A stretch of 64,000 nt of DNA. Source: Hymenobacter sp. DG01 (lineage in GTDB: Bacteria; Bacteroidota; Bacteroidia; Cytophagales; Hymenobacteraceae). Of the stretch, positions 44,187 to 51,720 are shown in pieces. The notes under the pieces are model-generated. The model ran no database searches. It was not told where the DNA came from and saw only the letters and a list, made by a program, of their open reading frames with translations. The stretch's first letter is position 1. Each line of letters begins with the position of its first letter. The DNA lies in NCBI RefSeq assembly GCF_006352025.1, contig NZ_CP040936.1, forward strand, positions 3,412,001-3,476,000, in the 5' to 3' direction. A program made the position numbers and the translations under genes.

Positions 44187-45212
44187 CTACTTGCTCAGTG
44201 CCTGTTGCCACTTCCAGGCGCTGCTCAGAGCTTCCTCCAGGGTGGAGGTAGTCTGGAAGCCCAGCTCTTGGGTTGATTTGGTTACGTCGGCATAGATGGC
44301 GGGCACGTCGCCGGGGCGGGGCGGGCCGATGACGTAGTTCAGCTGCTGGCCGGTAGCCCGTTCAAATGCCTGCACTACCTCCAGCACCGAGTTGCCCCGG
44401 CCGGTACCCACGTTAAAAGTTTCTACCCGTTCGGCCTGAGCATCAAGCAGGCGCTGCACGGCCACTACGTGAGCTTTTGCCAGGTCCACCACGTGCACAT
44501 AGTCGCGGATGTTGGTTCCGTCGGGCGTATCGTAGGTGTTGCCGTAAATAGTGAGCTTTTCCCGGATGCCGGCCGCTGTTTGGGTTACATACGGAATCAG
44601 GTTCTGGGGTACGCCGAGGGGTAGCTCACCGATTTTGGCCGATGGGTGCGCTCCAATCGGATTAAAGTAGCGCAGCAGAATAGTGCGCAGGCTGGCGCCG
44701 GGAGCAGCGGCCACGTCTCGCAAAATGTCTTCGCACATCTGCTTGGTAGCACCGTAGGGCGAGTTGGCCTTTTTAGTAGGCGTCTGCTCGGTTACGGGCA
44801 GCGCATCGGGCACGCCATACACGGTGCAGGACGAGGAAAACACCAAAGACTCCACGCCAAACTCGCGCATCACCTGCAACAAGGTTAGCAGAGAGCCTAC
44901 GTTGTTCTGGTAGTACTCCAGAGGCTTCTGCACCGATTCGCCGACCGCCTTGTAGGCCGCAAAGTGAATGACGCCCCGCAGACTGCCTTCTTCGGCAAAC
45001 ACGGCCCGCATGGCTTCAATGTCGTTGCAGTCGATGCCATGGAAAGGCACTTTTACACCCAGGATTTCCTCTAAGCCCCGCAAGGCCGACTCCTGGGAGT
45101 TGCTGAAGTTGTCAATGATAACGGGCTGAAAGCCGGCCTCATACAACTCTACTACTGCGTGCGAGCCGATGTAGCCGGCTCCACCCGTAACGAGGATTTT
45201 GGTTCTGTCCAT
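44187..45212 (-). CDS. galE: UDP-glucose 4-epimerase
   Basis: The protein has 341 aa. ILVTGGAGYIGSHAVVEL, FAAYKAVGESV, SSSCTVYG and the catalytic SPYGATKQMCE, plus the long RYFNPIGAHPSAKIGE region, are those of GalE. It interconverts UDP-glucose and UDP-galactose, supplying galactose to surface glycans. It is co-oriented with the rest of the cluster but separated by a ~130-bp repeat-bearing spacer on each side, so the cluster may not be a single tight operon. Confidence 0.96.
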   Translation of the reverse strand: MDRTKILVTGGAGYIGSHAVVELYEAGFQPVIIDNFSNSQESALRGLEEILGVKVPFHGIDCNDIEAMRAVFAEEGSLRGVIHFAAYKAVGESVQKPLEYYQNNVGSLLTLLQVMREFGVESLVFSSSCTVYGVPDALPVTEQTPTKKANSPYGATKQMCEDILRDVAAAPGASLRTILLRYFNPIGAHPSAKIGELPLGVPQNLIPYVTQTAAGIREKLTIYGNTYDTPDGTNIRDYVHVVDLAKAHVVAVQRLLDAQAERVETFNVGTGRGNSVLEVVQAFERATGQQLNYVIGPPRPGDVPAIYADVTKSTQELGFQTTSTLEEALSSAWKWQQALSK

Positions 45213-45224
45213 ATCAGTTAATGA

Positions 45225-45305
45225 GATGGTAAGATGGTGAGATGGTGAGTTGAAGTGTCGCTTGTGCCGTTACTACGGGCAAACTCACCATCTTACCATA
45301 TCACC
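45225..45305. repeat. Intergenic 8-bp word array with exact inverted copy
   Basis: Three 8-bp units GATGGTAA, GATGGTGA, GATGGTGA occupy 45225-45248 just 5' of galE. A 16-bp segment at 45226-45241 is exactly inverted at 45284-45299 (CTCACCATCTTACCAT), giving a perfect stem across the spacer. A second register one unit along is nearly as good. Confidence 0.85.
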
Positions 45306-45306
45306 G

Positions 45307-46605
45307 TTACAGGCTCCAGTATGCCAGGTCTTTGATTTTACCGCGGAACAGACCTTTAATATCCACTAGCACCGCCGGCTGGTTGGTAATGCCTTTGAAG
45401 TAAGACTCCTCAAGGGCCGCGTAGGGCAGGTGGCTTACTGCTACCACTACCCCGTCATAATCGGTGCGGATCTGGTCTTCCGGAATCAGGCGGAAACCGT
45501 ATTCGTGGTATAGTTCCTCCGAATCGGCGTGGGGGTCCACGATGTCCACGTTTACCGAGAAGTTTTTCAGCTCGTTGATGACATCGGCCACTTTGGAGTT
45601 GCGAATGTCTTCTACGTTTTCCTTGAAGGTAGCACCCATTACCAGCACCCGGCTCTTGGAAATATCCTTGCCCTGCTTGATCATGGTCTGCACCGTTTTA
45701 CGGGCGATGTAGGCGCCCATATTATCGTTGGTGGTGCGGCCCGACAGAATCACCTTGGCATCGTAGCCCAGCTCTTTAGCCTTGTAGGTGAGGTAGTAAG
45801 GGTCAACGCCAATGCAGTGCCCGCCCACCAGACCGGGCGAGAATTTCAGGAAGTTCCACTTGGTGCCGGCCGCTTCCAGCACCTCATAGGTGTTGATGTG
45901 CATGCGGTCAAAAATCATCGACAGCTCGTTCATCAACGCAATATTCACGTCGCGCTGGGTATTTTCGATGATTTTAGCGGCTTCCGCTACCTTAATGCTG
46001 CTGGCGCGGTGCACGCCGGCCTGCACTACCAACTCGTAGGTGCGGGCAATTTCCTCCAAAGACTCCGCGTCGCAGCCGGCTACTACCTTCACAATGCTGG
46101 AAAGAGTGTGCTCCTTGTCGCCGGGGTTAATGCGCTCGGGCGAGTAACCCACCTTGAAGTCGCCTTTGGCGAAGCTCAGCCCTGACTGCTTTTCCAGTAC
46201 CGGAATGCAGTCCTCCTCGGTGCAGCCCGGGTACACGGTGCTTTCAAATACCACATAGTCGCCCTTCTTCAGCACCTTGCCCACTGACGAAGAGGCGCCC
46301 AGCAGCGGTTTCAGGTCAGGCTGAGCGTGCTCATCAATGGGCGTGGGCACGGCCACAATGTAGAAGGTAGCCTGGCGCAGCACTTCCAGCGAGTCGGTAA
46401 ACTCAATATCGCAGCCCTCAAAGTCCTTGGCCTCCAGCTCTCCACTCGGATCAATGTTGTTACGCATCATATCCACGCGCTTGGCATTGATATCAAAGCC
46501 GATAACCTGGATTTTGCGGGCGAATTCGAGGGCGATGGGCAGACCTACGTAGCCGAGGCCAATGACGGCCAGCTTGGCCTGTTTCTGGAGAAGTTGCTCG
46601 TACAC
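45307..46605 (-). CDS. UDP-N-acetyl-hexosamine 6-dehydrogenase, TviB/WbpO type
   Basis: Nucleotide-sugar dehydrogenase of 432 aa. LAVIGLGYVGLPIALEFA binds NAD, YIVAVPTPID follows, ESTVYPGCTEEDC is family-typical and the catalytic Cys lies in GGHCIGVDPYYLTYKA. VLVMGATFKENVEDIRNSK starts the C-terminal domain. The wording of these motifs fits the TviB/WbpO group, which oxidises UDP-GlcNAc or UDP-GalNAc to the uronate. With the WbpP/TviC-type epimerase this would make a Vi-antigen-like building block. Confidence 0.9.
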   Translation of the reverse strand: MYEQLLQKQAKLAVIGLGYVGLPIALEFARKIQVIGFDINAKRVDMMRNNIDPSGELEAKDFEGCDIEFTDSLEVLRQATFYIVAVPTPIDEHAQPDLKPLLGASSSVGKVLKKGDYVVFESTVYPGCTEEDCIPVLEKQSGLSFAKGDFKVGYSPERINPGDKEHTLSSIVKVVAGCDAESLEEIARTYELVVQAGVHRASSIKVAEAAKIIENTQRDVNIALMNELSMIFDRMHINTYEVLEAAGTKWNFLKFSPGLVGGHCIGVDPYYLTYKAKELGYDAKVILSGRTTNDNMGAYIARKTVQTMIKQGKDISKSRVLVMGATFKENVEDIRNSKVADVINELKNFSVNVDIVDPHADSEELYHEYGFRLIPEDQIRTDYDGVVVAVSHLPYAALEESYFKGITNQPAVLVDIKGLFRGKIKDLAYWSL

Positions 46606-46622
46606 GATAGCGGAATTTAGAA

Positions 46623-46638
46623 ACTTGAAGACTTGAAA
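46623..46638. repeat. Two tandem 8-bp units 5' of the dehydrogenase gene
   Basis: ACTTGAAG and ACTTGAAA lie side by side 17-33 bp before the start at 46605. This is the shortest example of the spacer word arrays in the window; I see no inverted partner. Confidence 0.5.
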
Positions 46639-46675
46639 ATGAGTGGGAGGCGCGGACCGGGAACGGCGTGGCTGC

Positions 46676-47272
46676 CTAACCGGGGCTGATACGCGAAACC
46701 AAGCCGTCGGTTAGCTGATATTGCTCTTGGCTTTCGGGACAGGTGGCGCGGCCATCCTCCCCGAAGCGTAGGGGGTGGCCGTAGGTACTCAGCCAGCCCC
46801 GATGGCGGGCCGGATTGCCGTACACCAGAGCGTACGGCGCTACGTCGCGCGTTACCACGGAGCCTGCCCCTACAAGGGCATACTCCCCAAGGCTGACCCC
46901 GCAGACAATGGTACTGTTGGCCCCAATACTGACGCCTTGGGCCAGGCGGGTGGGAAGGTAGTGCCCGTCGCCACGCCGCGGTACGGCGGCGCGGGGATTC
47001 AGTACGTTGGTAAACACAGCCGAAGGACCAATAAACACGTCATCGGCGCAGGTCACGCCGCTGTACAGGCTCACGTTGTTCTGGACTTTCACGTTGCGCC
47101 CCAGCGTTACACCCTCCGCCACAAACACATTCTGGCCCAATGAGCAGCCCGGGCCCAGCTCAGCACCGGCGCTTACGTGGCAAAAGTGCCAGATGCGGCA
47201 CCCGGCCCCAATGCGGCAGCCCTCGTCCAGGACGGCTGTGGGATGCGCATAATAACCGGAAGCGTCGGGCAT
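46676..47272 (-). CDS. Left-handed beta-helix N-acetyltransferase, WbpD-like
   Basis: The protein has 198 aa of hexapeptide repeats: CRIGAGCRIWHF, LGQNVFVAEGVTLGRNVKVQNNVSLY and DDVFIGPSAVFTNVLNPRA. The last segment is characteristic of WbpD/WlbB, which N-acetylates UDP-3-amino-2-acetamido-glucuronate. The partner transaminase and oxidoreductase (WbpE, WbpB) are not in the window, so the substrate remains a guess. ATG at 47272 is preferred, since 100 residues of upstream frame carry no homology. A TACCTTTG promoter core lies 35 bp upstream. Confidence 0.85.
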   Translation of the reverse strand: MPDASGYYAHPTAVLDEGCRIGAGCRIWHFCHVSAGAELGPGCSLGQNVFVAEGVTLGRNVKVQNNVSLYSGVTCADDVFIGPSAVFTNVLNPRAAVPRRGDGHYLPTRLAQGVSIGANSTIVCGVSLGEYALVGAGSVVTRDVAPYALVYGNPARHRGWLSTYGHPLRFGEDGRATCPESQEQYQLTDGLVSRISPG

Positions 47273-47306
47273 GCCGAAGGGAGATGGTGAGCAGAATTTC
47301 AGCCGG

Positions 47307-47314
47307 CAAAGGTA
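47307..47314 (-). promoter_or_regulatory. Putative -7 element TACCTTTG
   Basis: Exact TAnnTTTG core on the minus strand, 35 bp before the acetyltransferase start at 47272. It may drive the first gene of the nucleotide-sugar cluster. No -33 TTG at standard spacing. Confidence 0.45.
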
Positions 47315-47408
47315 GGGGTTTTGGAAGTGTGTTGAGAATTTATTGCGACACTTCCGCCTGACTACCGGCCGGTTGCTTACCGCGGCGCGGTGTAGTGCTG
47401 GGCCCAGC

Positions 47409-48272
47409 CTACCCCGGCCAGGTAGCGCGCACCAGCCGGGCCTTGCCAAACAAATCCAGTTGGGCTTCGGGGGCCTGGTAGCCCAGACCTTGCAGCATGG
47501 CAAGGGTTTCAGCCGCAAACTGCTCATTGATTTCAAAGTACACCGTGCCTCCCGACTCCAATAAACGGCAACCCAGCCCGGCAATGCGGCGGTAGAAAAG
47601 CAGCGGGTTGTGGTTGGGTACGAACAGGGCGGTAGCCGGCTCGTAGTCGAGCACGTTGGGGCGCATCAGGGGGCGCTCCTGCTCCAGCACGTAGGGCGGG
47701 TTACTAACCAGTATCTGCAACGGCGCCTGCAGCCGGGGCTCTTCCTGCAGAATATCTACCTGCTGAAAATCAACCGTAACCCCATAGGTAGCGGCATTGC
47801 GCCGGGCTACGGACAGGGCTTCGGCCGAAATATCCACGGCCGTCAGGTGCGGGGAGGCCAGCTGCTGGGCCAGGGCCAGCGGAATACAGCCCGAGCCTGT
47901 GCCCACATCCAGCACCCGCAAGCCGGAGCGGTGGCGCTGCTCTTCTGCAATCAGGGCCACCAGCTCCTCGGTTTCGGGCCGCGGGATAAGGGTGGCGGGC
48001 GTTACTTCCAGCTCCAGGCCGGCAAAGTGGGCCTGGCCAAGCACGTACTGCAGCGGCTCGTGGCGAAGCAGCCGGGCCTGCAGGGGCTCCAGGGCCGCCA
48101 GCACATCGGTGGGCACGGGCTCTGCGGCCTGCATGCGCCGCTGCAAGGGCGTGAGCTGCAGCAGATGCTCTAGCACCTGGCCGGCAATGGCTTCGGCTTC
48201 GGGAGCCGGGTAGAGGGTAGCCAGCTCCGCCGCGAGGTGGGCAGTAAGCTGGCGAAGCGTGGGCGTGGGCAT
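47409..48272 (-). CDS. prmC: Peptide chain release factor N5-glutamine methyltransferase
   Basis: The protein has 287 aa. An N-terminal helical domain (~1-90) precedes the SAM-binding fold with RPETEELVALI, VLDVGTGSGCIPLALA and the NPPY motif in ILVSNPPYVLEQE. PrmC methylates the Gln of the GGQ motif in release factors. It is divergent from ribD. A TAnnTTTG core lies so close to the ATG (48277-48284) that the mRNA may start at or next to the start codon. Confidence 0.95.
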   Translation of the reverse strand: MPTPTLRQLTAHLAAELATLYPAPEAEAIAGQVLEHLLQLTPLQRRMQAAEPVPTDVLAALEPLQARLLRHEPLQYVLGQAHFAGLELEVTPATLIPRPETEELVALIAEEQRHRSGLRVLDVGTGSGCIPLALAQQLASPHLTAVDISAEALSVARRNAATYGVTVDFQQVDILQEEPRLQAPLQILVSNPPYVLEQERPLMRPNVLDYEPATALFVPNHNPLLFYRRIAGLGCRLLESGGTVYFEINEQFAAETLAMLQGLGYQAPEAQLDLFGKARLVRATWPG

Positions 48273-48276
48273 AGGG

Positions 48277-48284
48277 CAAAAGTA
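48277..48284 (-). promoter_or_regulatory. Putative -7 element TACTTTTG abutting the prmC start
   Basis: The core ends only 4 bp before the prmC ATG at 48272. With a usual -7 distance, transcription would begin at about the start codon, so a leaderless prmC mRNA is possible. Confidence 0.4.
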
Positions 48285-48368
48285 CGACAGATAGAGCGGG
48301 GCGGCGGGGTGGTTTCGCGGGGAACTGTATCTTCACCCTGCTTCCGCCCTACCCCTACCCACCCGCCC

Positions 48369-49424
48369 ATGCTTGCTACTTCCACTTCTTCTTTTTCCGA
48401 TTTCGACCAACTGATGATGCACCGGGCCCTGGACCTGGCCCGACTGGGGGCAGGCCACACCCGGCCTAACCCCCTGGTCGGGTGCGTCATCACGCACAAT
48501 GGGCGCATTCTGGGGGAAGGGTGGCACCAGCGGTACGGCGGGCCGCACGCGGAGGTGAATGCCGTAGCCGCGGTAACGGAGCCGCACCTGCTACCCCAAA
48601 GCCGTGTGTACGTGACGTTGGAGCCTTGCTCCCACTTCGGCAAAACGCCGCCCTGCGCCGACTTGCTCATTGAGAAGCAGGTAGCGGAGGTCGTCATATG
48701 CAGCCTCGACCCGAACCCGCTGGTGGCGGGCCGCGGTATTGCCCGGCTGCGTGAAGCCGGCATTAAGGTAGAAACAGGGCTGCTGGAAGCCGAAGGGCGC
48801 TGGCTGAACCGGCGGTTTTTCACCTTCCAGGAACAGCAGCGGCCCTACGTGGTGCTGAAATGGGCCGAAACCGCCGACGGCTACTTAGCCGGGCCGTACT
48901 TCCAGCCGGTGGCCATCAGCGGCGAGCTGGCCCGGGTGGCCGTGCACCAGTGGCGCTCCGAGGAGCACGCCATTCTGGTGGGCACCCGCACGGCCCTGCA
49001 CGATAACCCCCGCCTGAACGTGCGCGAGTGGCCCGGCCCCAGCCCCGTCCGCCTCGTCATCGACAAAAACCTGAGCCTGCCGCCTACCCATCACCTCTTC
49101 GACGGCAGCCAGCCCACCATTGTATATACCTATCGGCAGCGGGCTTCCAAGGACCACCTCACGTTCACGACCCTGTCTCAGGCCGAGGATCTGTTTCCGC
49201 AGATTCTGCAGAGCCTGCACCAGCAGCAGGTACAGTCCGTGCTGGTAGAAGGTGGCCCTACGGTACTCAACTCCCTCCTGAAAGATGGACTATGGGACGA
49301 GGCCCGCGTTATTCGCAGCGCCCGGCGCCTTGGTGGCGGCGTGGCGGCCCCCCATATCGGCCTCACCGGCCTGCACGAGCAGTTCCGCCTTGGCCCGGAC
49401 GAGGTGTTTATATATAAGAAGTGA
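48369..49424 (+). CDS. ribD: Bifunctional diaminohydroxyphosphoribosylaminopyrimidine deaminase/reductase
   Basis: Riboflavin enzyme of 351 aa. The N-terminal deaminase domain has RPNPLVGCVI, GGPHAEVNA and the zinc motif LEPCSHFGKTPPCADLLI. The C-terminal reductase domain begins ~150 (VVLKWAETADGYLAG) and includes ILVGTRTALHDNPRLNVR and VEGGPTVLNSLL. ATG at 48369 is used because the longer frame runs into the prmC promoter region. A repeat-bearing spacer separates it from the next plus-strand gene. Confidence 0.95.
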   Translation: MLATSTSSFSDFDQLMMHRALDLARLGAGHTRPNPLVGCVITHNGRILGEGWHQRYGGPHAEVNAVAAVTEPHLLPQSRVYVTLEPCSHFGKTPPCADLLIEKQVAEVVICSLDPNPLVAGRGIARLREAGIKVETGLLEAEGRWLNRRFFTFQEQQRPYVVLKWAETADGYLAGPYFQPVAISGELARVAVHQWRSEEHAILVGTRTALHDNPRLNVREWPGPSPVRLVIDKNLSLPPTHHLFDGSQPTIVYTYRQRASKDHLTFTTLSQAEDLFPQILQSLHQQQVQSVLVEGGPTVLNSLLKDGLWDEARVIRSARRLGGGVAAPHIGLTGLHEQFRLGPDEVFIYKK

Positions 49425-49427
49425 GGG

Positions 49428-49513
49428 GGTGATGTGGTGATGTGGTGATGAGGACACGAAAGGCGTAAGGGGTTTACCTTTACCAATCGAACCCTCCTTT
49501 ACCCCATCACCTC
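49428..49513. repeat. Intergenic 8-bp word array with degenerate inverted copy
   Basis: Three 8-bp units GGTGATGT, GGTGATGT, GGTGATGA fill 49428-49451 straight after ribD. The sequence just before the next ATG (CCCCATCACCTCATG) is a near-inverse, with 11 of 13 positions matching. The unit is the same as in the kynU spacer at 1919-1942, 47.5 kb away. Confidence 0.75.
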
Positions 49514-49996
49514 ATGTCCGAAGAACTTCACCTCGATACTACCCTTACAAAAGCCGAGCAATACCGCCAGCTCCTACCCCAGATTGAGGCCCTAACCACC
49601 GGCGAGCCGGACCTGACAGCCAACCTCGCCAACACGGCGGCCGCGCTACGACAGGCGTTCGGCTTTTTTTGGGTGGGCTTCTACCTGGTGAAAGACGACG
49701 AACTGGTGCTGGGTCCGTTCCAGGGACCTATTGCCTGCACCCGCATCCGGCGCGGCAAGGGCGTTTGTGGGGCCAGCTGGGAGCGGGCCGCCACGGTGCT
49801 GGTGCCCGACGTGGAGCAGTTTCCTGGTCATATTGCCTGCAGCTCCGATTCCAAGTCGGAAATAGTAGTGCCGGTGCTCAAGAACGGGCAGGTGGTAGCC
49901 GTGCTGGACGTGGACAGCGACCAGTTGAATGATTTCGACCACGACGACCAGCAAGCCCTGGAGCAGCTCATGCCGCTGGTAGCCGGGTGGTTTTAG
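49514..49996 (+). CDS. msrC: Free methionine-(R)-sulfoxide reductase, GAF domain
   Basis: Single GAF domain protein of 160 aa. The three functional cysteines are in GPIACTRIRRGKGVCG and IACSSDSKSE, and FWVGFYL and EIVVPVLKNG are family landmarks. It reduces free (not protein-bound) Met-R-sulfoxide using thioredoxin. The start lies within the inverted arm of the upstream repeat. It stands between ribD and a DHFR-like gene on the same strand. Confidence 0.93.
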   Translation: MSEELHLDTTLTKAEQYRQLLPQIEALTTGEPDLTANLANTAAALRQAFGFFWVGFYLVKDDELVLGPFQGPIACTRIRRGKGVCGASWERAATVLVPDVEQFPGHIACSSDSKSEIVVPVLKNGQVVAVLDVDSDQLNDFDHDDQQALEQLMPLVAGWF

Positions 49997-50104
49997 CACG
50001 GGAAAGGGGGTAGGAAGCAGGGCATAAAGTCTTGGCTTGTGGTGCATCAGAAGCCCTGAGCGCTTAACTTACTACGCACAACCCGAACCCACTCCACCCC
50101 ACCC

Positions 50105-50683
50105 ATGCGTAAAGTAGTTTTATACATTGCGACTAGCCTCGATGGCTACATCGCCTCGCCCGATGGCTCCGTTGAATGGCTGCCTACTCCGCCCCCGGGC
50201 GAAGACTATGGTTATGCCAACTTCCTGGCCACGGCCGACGCTACCCTGCTCGGCCGCGCTACCTATGAGCAGGTCCTGACGTTTGGCGAGTGGCCCTACC
50301 CGACCCTCACCAACTACGTGTTCACGCACCGCCCGCCCGCCGAGCCGGCCCACCCCTCGGTGCATTTCATTACCGAAGACCCTACGCGGTTTGTGGCGCA
50401 GCTGAAGCGCGAGGCCGGTGATACCATCTGGCTGATTGGGGGTAGCACCCTGGCCGCCCCGCTGCTGGCCGCCGGCCTGATTGACGAGCTGATGCTGTTT
50501 ATTGTGCCGCAGCTGCTGGGCTCGGGCATTCCGCTGTGGCGGGAGCAACCCCAGCCCCGTTCACTGGATTTGCAGAAAACCCAGACCTGGCCCGACGGCA
50601 CCACCCTGCTGCATTACCTGCTGCCCACTTTGGAAGCGCAACAGGCCGTAAGCACTGAAGCGCCCGCCGCCTTGGCTAACTAA
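50105..50683 (+). CDS. Dihydrofolate-reductase-like (RibD C-terminal domain) protein
   Basis: The protein has 192 aa. VVLYIATSLDGYIASPDGSVEWL is the hallmark of the RibD_C/YwjB-YyaP group. TLLGRATYEQVL, IWLIGGSTLAAPLL and LIDELMLFIVPQLLGSGI follow. These small NADPH reductases are mostly uncharacterised; true folate activity is unlikely. The C-terminal ~20 residues are an unrelated Ala-rich tail. It ends 10 bp before the 66-bp palindrome. Confidence 0.85.
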   Translation: MRKVVLYIATSLDGYIASPDGSVEWLPTPPPGEDYGYANFLATADATLLGRATYEQVLTFGEWPYPTLTNYVFTHRPPAEPAHPSVHFITEDPTRFVAQLKREAGDTIWLIGGSTLAAPLLAAGLIDELMLFIVPQLLGSGIPLWREQPQPRSLDLQKTQTWPDGTTLLHYLLPTLEAQQAVSTEAPAALAN

Positions 50684-50692
50684 CCCGAACTG

Positions 50693-50758
50693 CTACCCCT
50701 GAAAAGCCAGTGAGGCCCCGCTACCGGTAGCGGGGCCTCACTGGCTTTTCAGGGGTAG
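50693..50758. terminator. Bidirectional terminator, 66-bp perfect palindrome without spacer
   Basis: Arms of 33 bp (50693-50725 and 50726-50758) are exact inverses with no unpaired centre (...CTACC|GGTAG...). The outer ends are CTACCCCT and AGGGGTAG. It lies between convergent genes ending at 50683 and 50765. Internal AAAA/TTTT blocks break the stem about 10 bp from the ends, so it is not a textbook terminator. Confidence 0.8.
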
Positions 50759-50764
50759 TGAATG

Positions 50765-51445
50765 CTAGAAGATAGAAGGAGCATCGGTCTTGAGCTGGGC
50801 AATAACGGTCTGACCGCCTTTTACCTTCTCGCCAATCTGCACTTTCACCTCTGTATCCAGGGGCACGAAAATATCCACGCGGGAGCCGAACTTAATGAAG
50901 CCGAACTCCTCGCCCTGGCTTACTTCGTCGCCCTCATTTACATACCATACAATGCGGCGGGCCATGGCGCCGGCAATCTGGCGAAACAGCACAAACGGAC
51001 CAGCTTCCGACTCCACTACCACCGTGGTACGCTCGTTTTTGGTGCTGCTTTTGGGGTGCCAGGCTACCAGGTAGTTGCCGGGGTGGTACTTGAAGTAGCG
51101 CACGATGCCCGAAATAGGGTTGCGGGTGATGTGCACGTTAATCGGCGACATGAAGATGCTGATCTGCTTGCGCTCATCGTCGAAGTACTCGGGCTCGTGC
51201 ACATTCTCAATCACCACCACCTTCCCGTCGGCCGGGGCAATAACCAGGTCCTCGTGGGTGAAGAGGCGGCGGGCCGGGCTCCGGAAAAACTGCAGCAGCG
51301 TCAGGAAGACGATAACTGAAATAACGGCAAATACCTTGTTGAACCCGTCGTTTTCGGCGTTGTAGCGGAACAGCAGCAGGTTCACGGCCAGCAGGGCCAG
51401 CAGGGTAAAGAACAGAATACGTCGTCCTTCTTTGTGGATCTTCAT
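50765..51445 (-). CDS. psd: Phosphatidylserine decarboxylase, short archaeal-type
   Basis: The protein has 226 aa. An N-terminal double hydrophobic segment (~10-50) is followed by VIAPADGKVVVIE, IFMSPINVHITRNP, HPGNYLVAWHPKS and a C-terminal FGSRVDIFVP. In this short class the Ser of the GS pair becomes the pyruvoyl group on self-cleavage. It makes phosphatidylethanolamine, downstream of the CDP-diacylglycerol formed by cdsA, which lies 1.9 kb away on the same strand with gdhA between them. A repeat array precedes the start. Confidence 0.94.
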   Translation of the reverse strand: MKIHKEGRRILFFTLLALLAVNLLLFRYNAENDGFNKVFAVISVIVFLTLLQFFRSPARRLFTHEDLVIAPADGKVVVIENVHEPEYFDDERKQISIFMSPINVHITRNPISGIVRYFKYHPGNYLVAWHPKSSTKNERTTVVVESEAGPFVLFRQIAGAMARRIVWYVNEGDEVSQGEEFGFIKFGSRVDIFVPLDTEVKVQIGEKVKGGQTVIAQLKTDAPSIF

Positions 51446-51447
51446 GA

Positions 51448-51480
51448 ATCGCTGATTTGCGCTGATTACGTTGATTTAGC
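51448..51480. repeat. GCTGATT word array 5' of psd
   Basis: The word GCTGATT occurs at 51451 and 51461, a variant GTTGATT at about 51470 and another copy at about 51499, with 9-10 bp spacing in the array. It begins a few bases 5' of the psd start. I find no inverted partner. Confidence 0.55.
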
Positions 51481-51576
51481 TTACGCTGTCCTCCGGTTCG
51501 CTGATTCAGACGCTCTTTCTAAAAAAATAAACTGGCTGCCCGCTGTCAAAACCGGCCTGCCACCAGCTAAACTACA

Positions 51577-51609
51577 CAAAGATAGCCCGAGCCACCGGCC
51601 CGGGCTATC
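51577..51609 (-). other. Promoter core overlapping a hairpin in the psd-gdhA spacer
   Basis: On the minus strand TATCTTTG (51577-51584) matches TAnnTTTG and could drive psd, 132 bp away. It overlaps a hairpin GATAGCCCG/CGGGCTATC (51581-51589, 51601-51609) that could end the gdhA transcript, since a short T-run follows in that direction. The rest of the 275-bp spacer shows no gene; a 94-codon plus-strand frame there is not convincing. Confidence 0.4.
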
Positions 51610-51720
51610 AAAAGCAAATATAATGAGGAGTTGGCAGAAGGGAATCAGCCCCTCCCCACGCCCGCTCATTCCACTAATTTCTGCCAGAGAAACCAGTGCA
51701 GTCAGCGGGAACCTGTGATA

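Noticed and set aside
51434..51718. 94-codon plus-strand frame in the psd-gdhA spacer
   Set aside because: Composition is irregular, it runs through a repeat array and a hairpin, and no promoter or family is evident.
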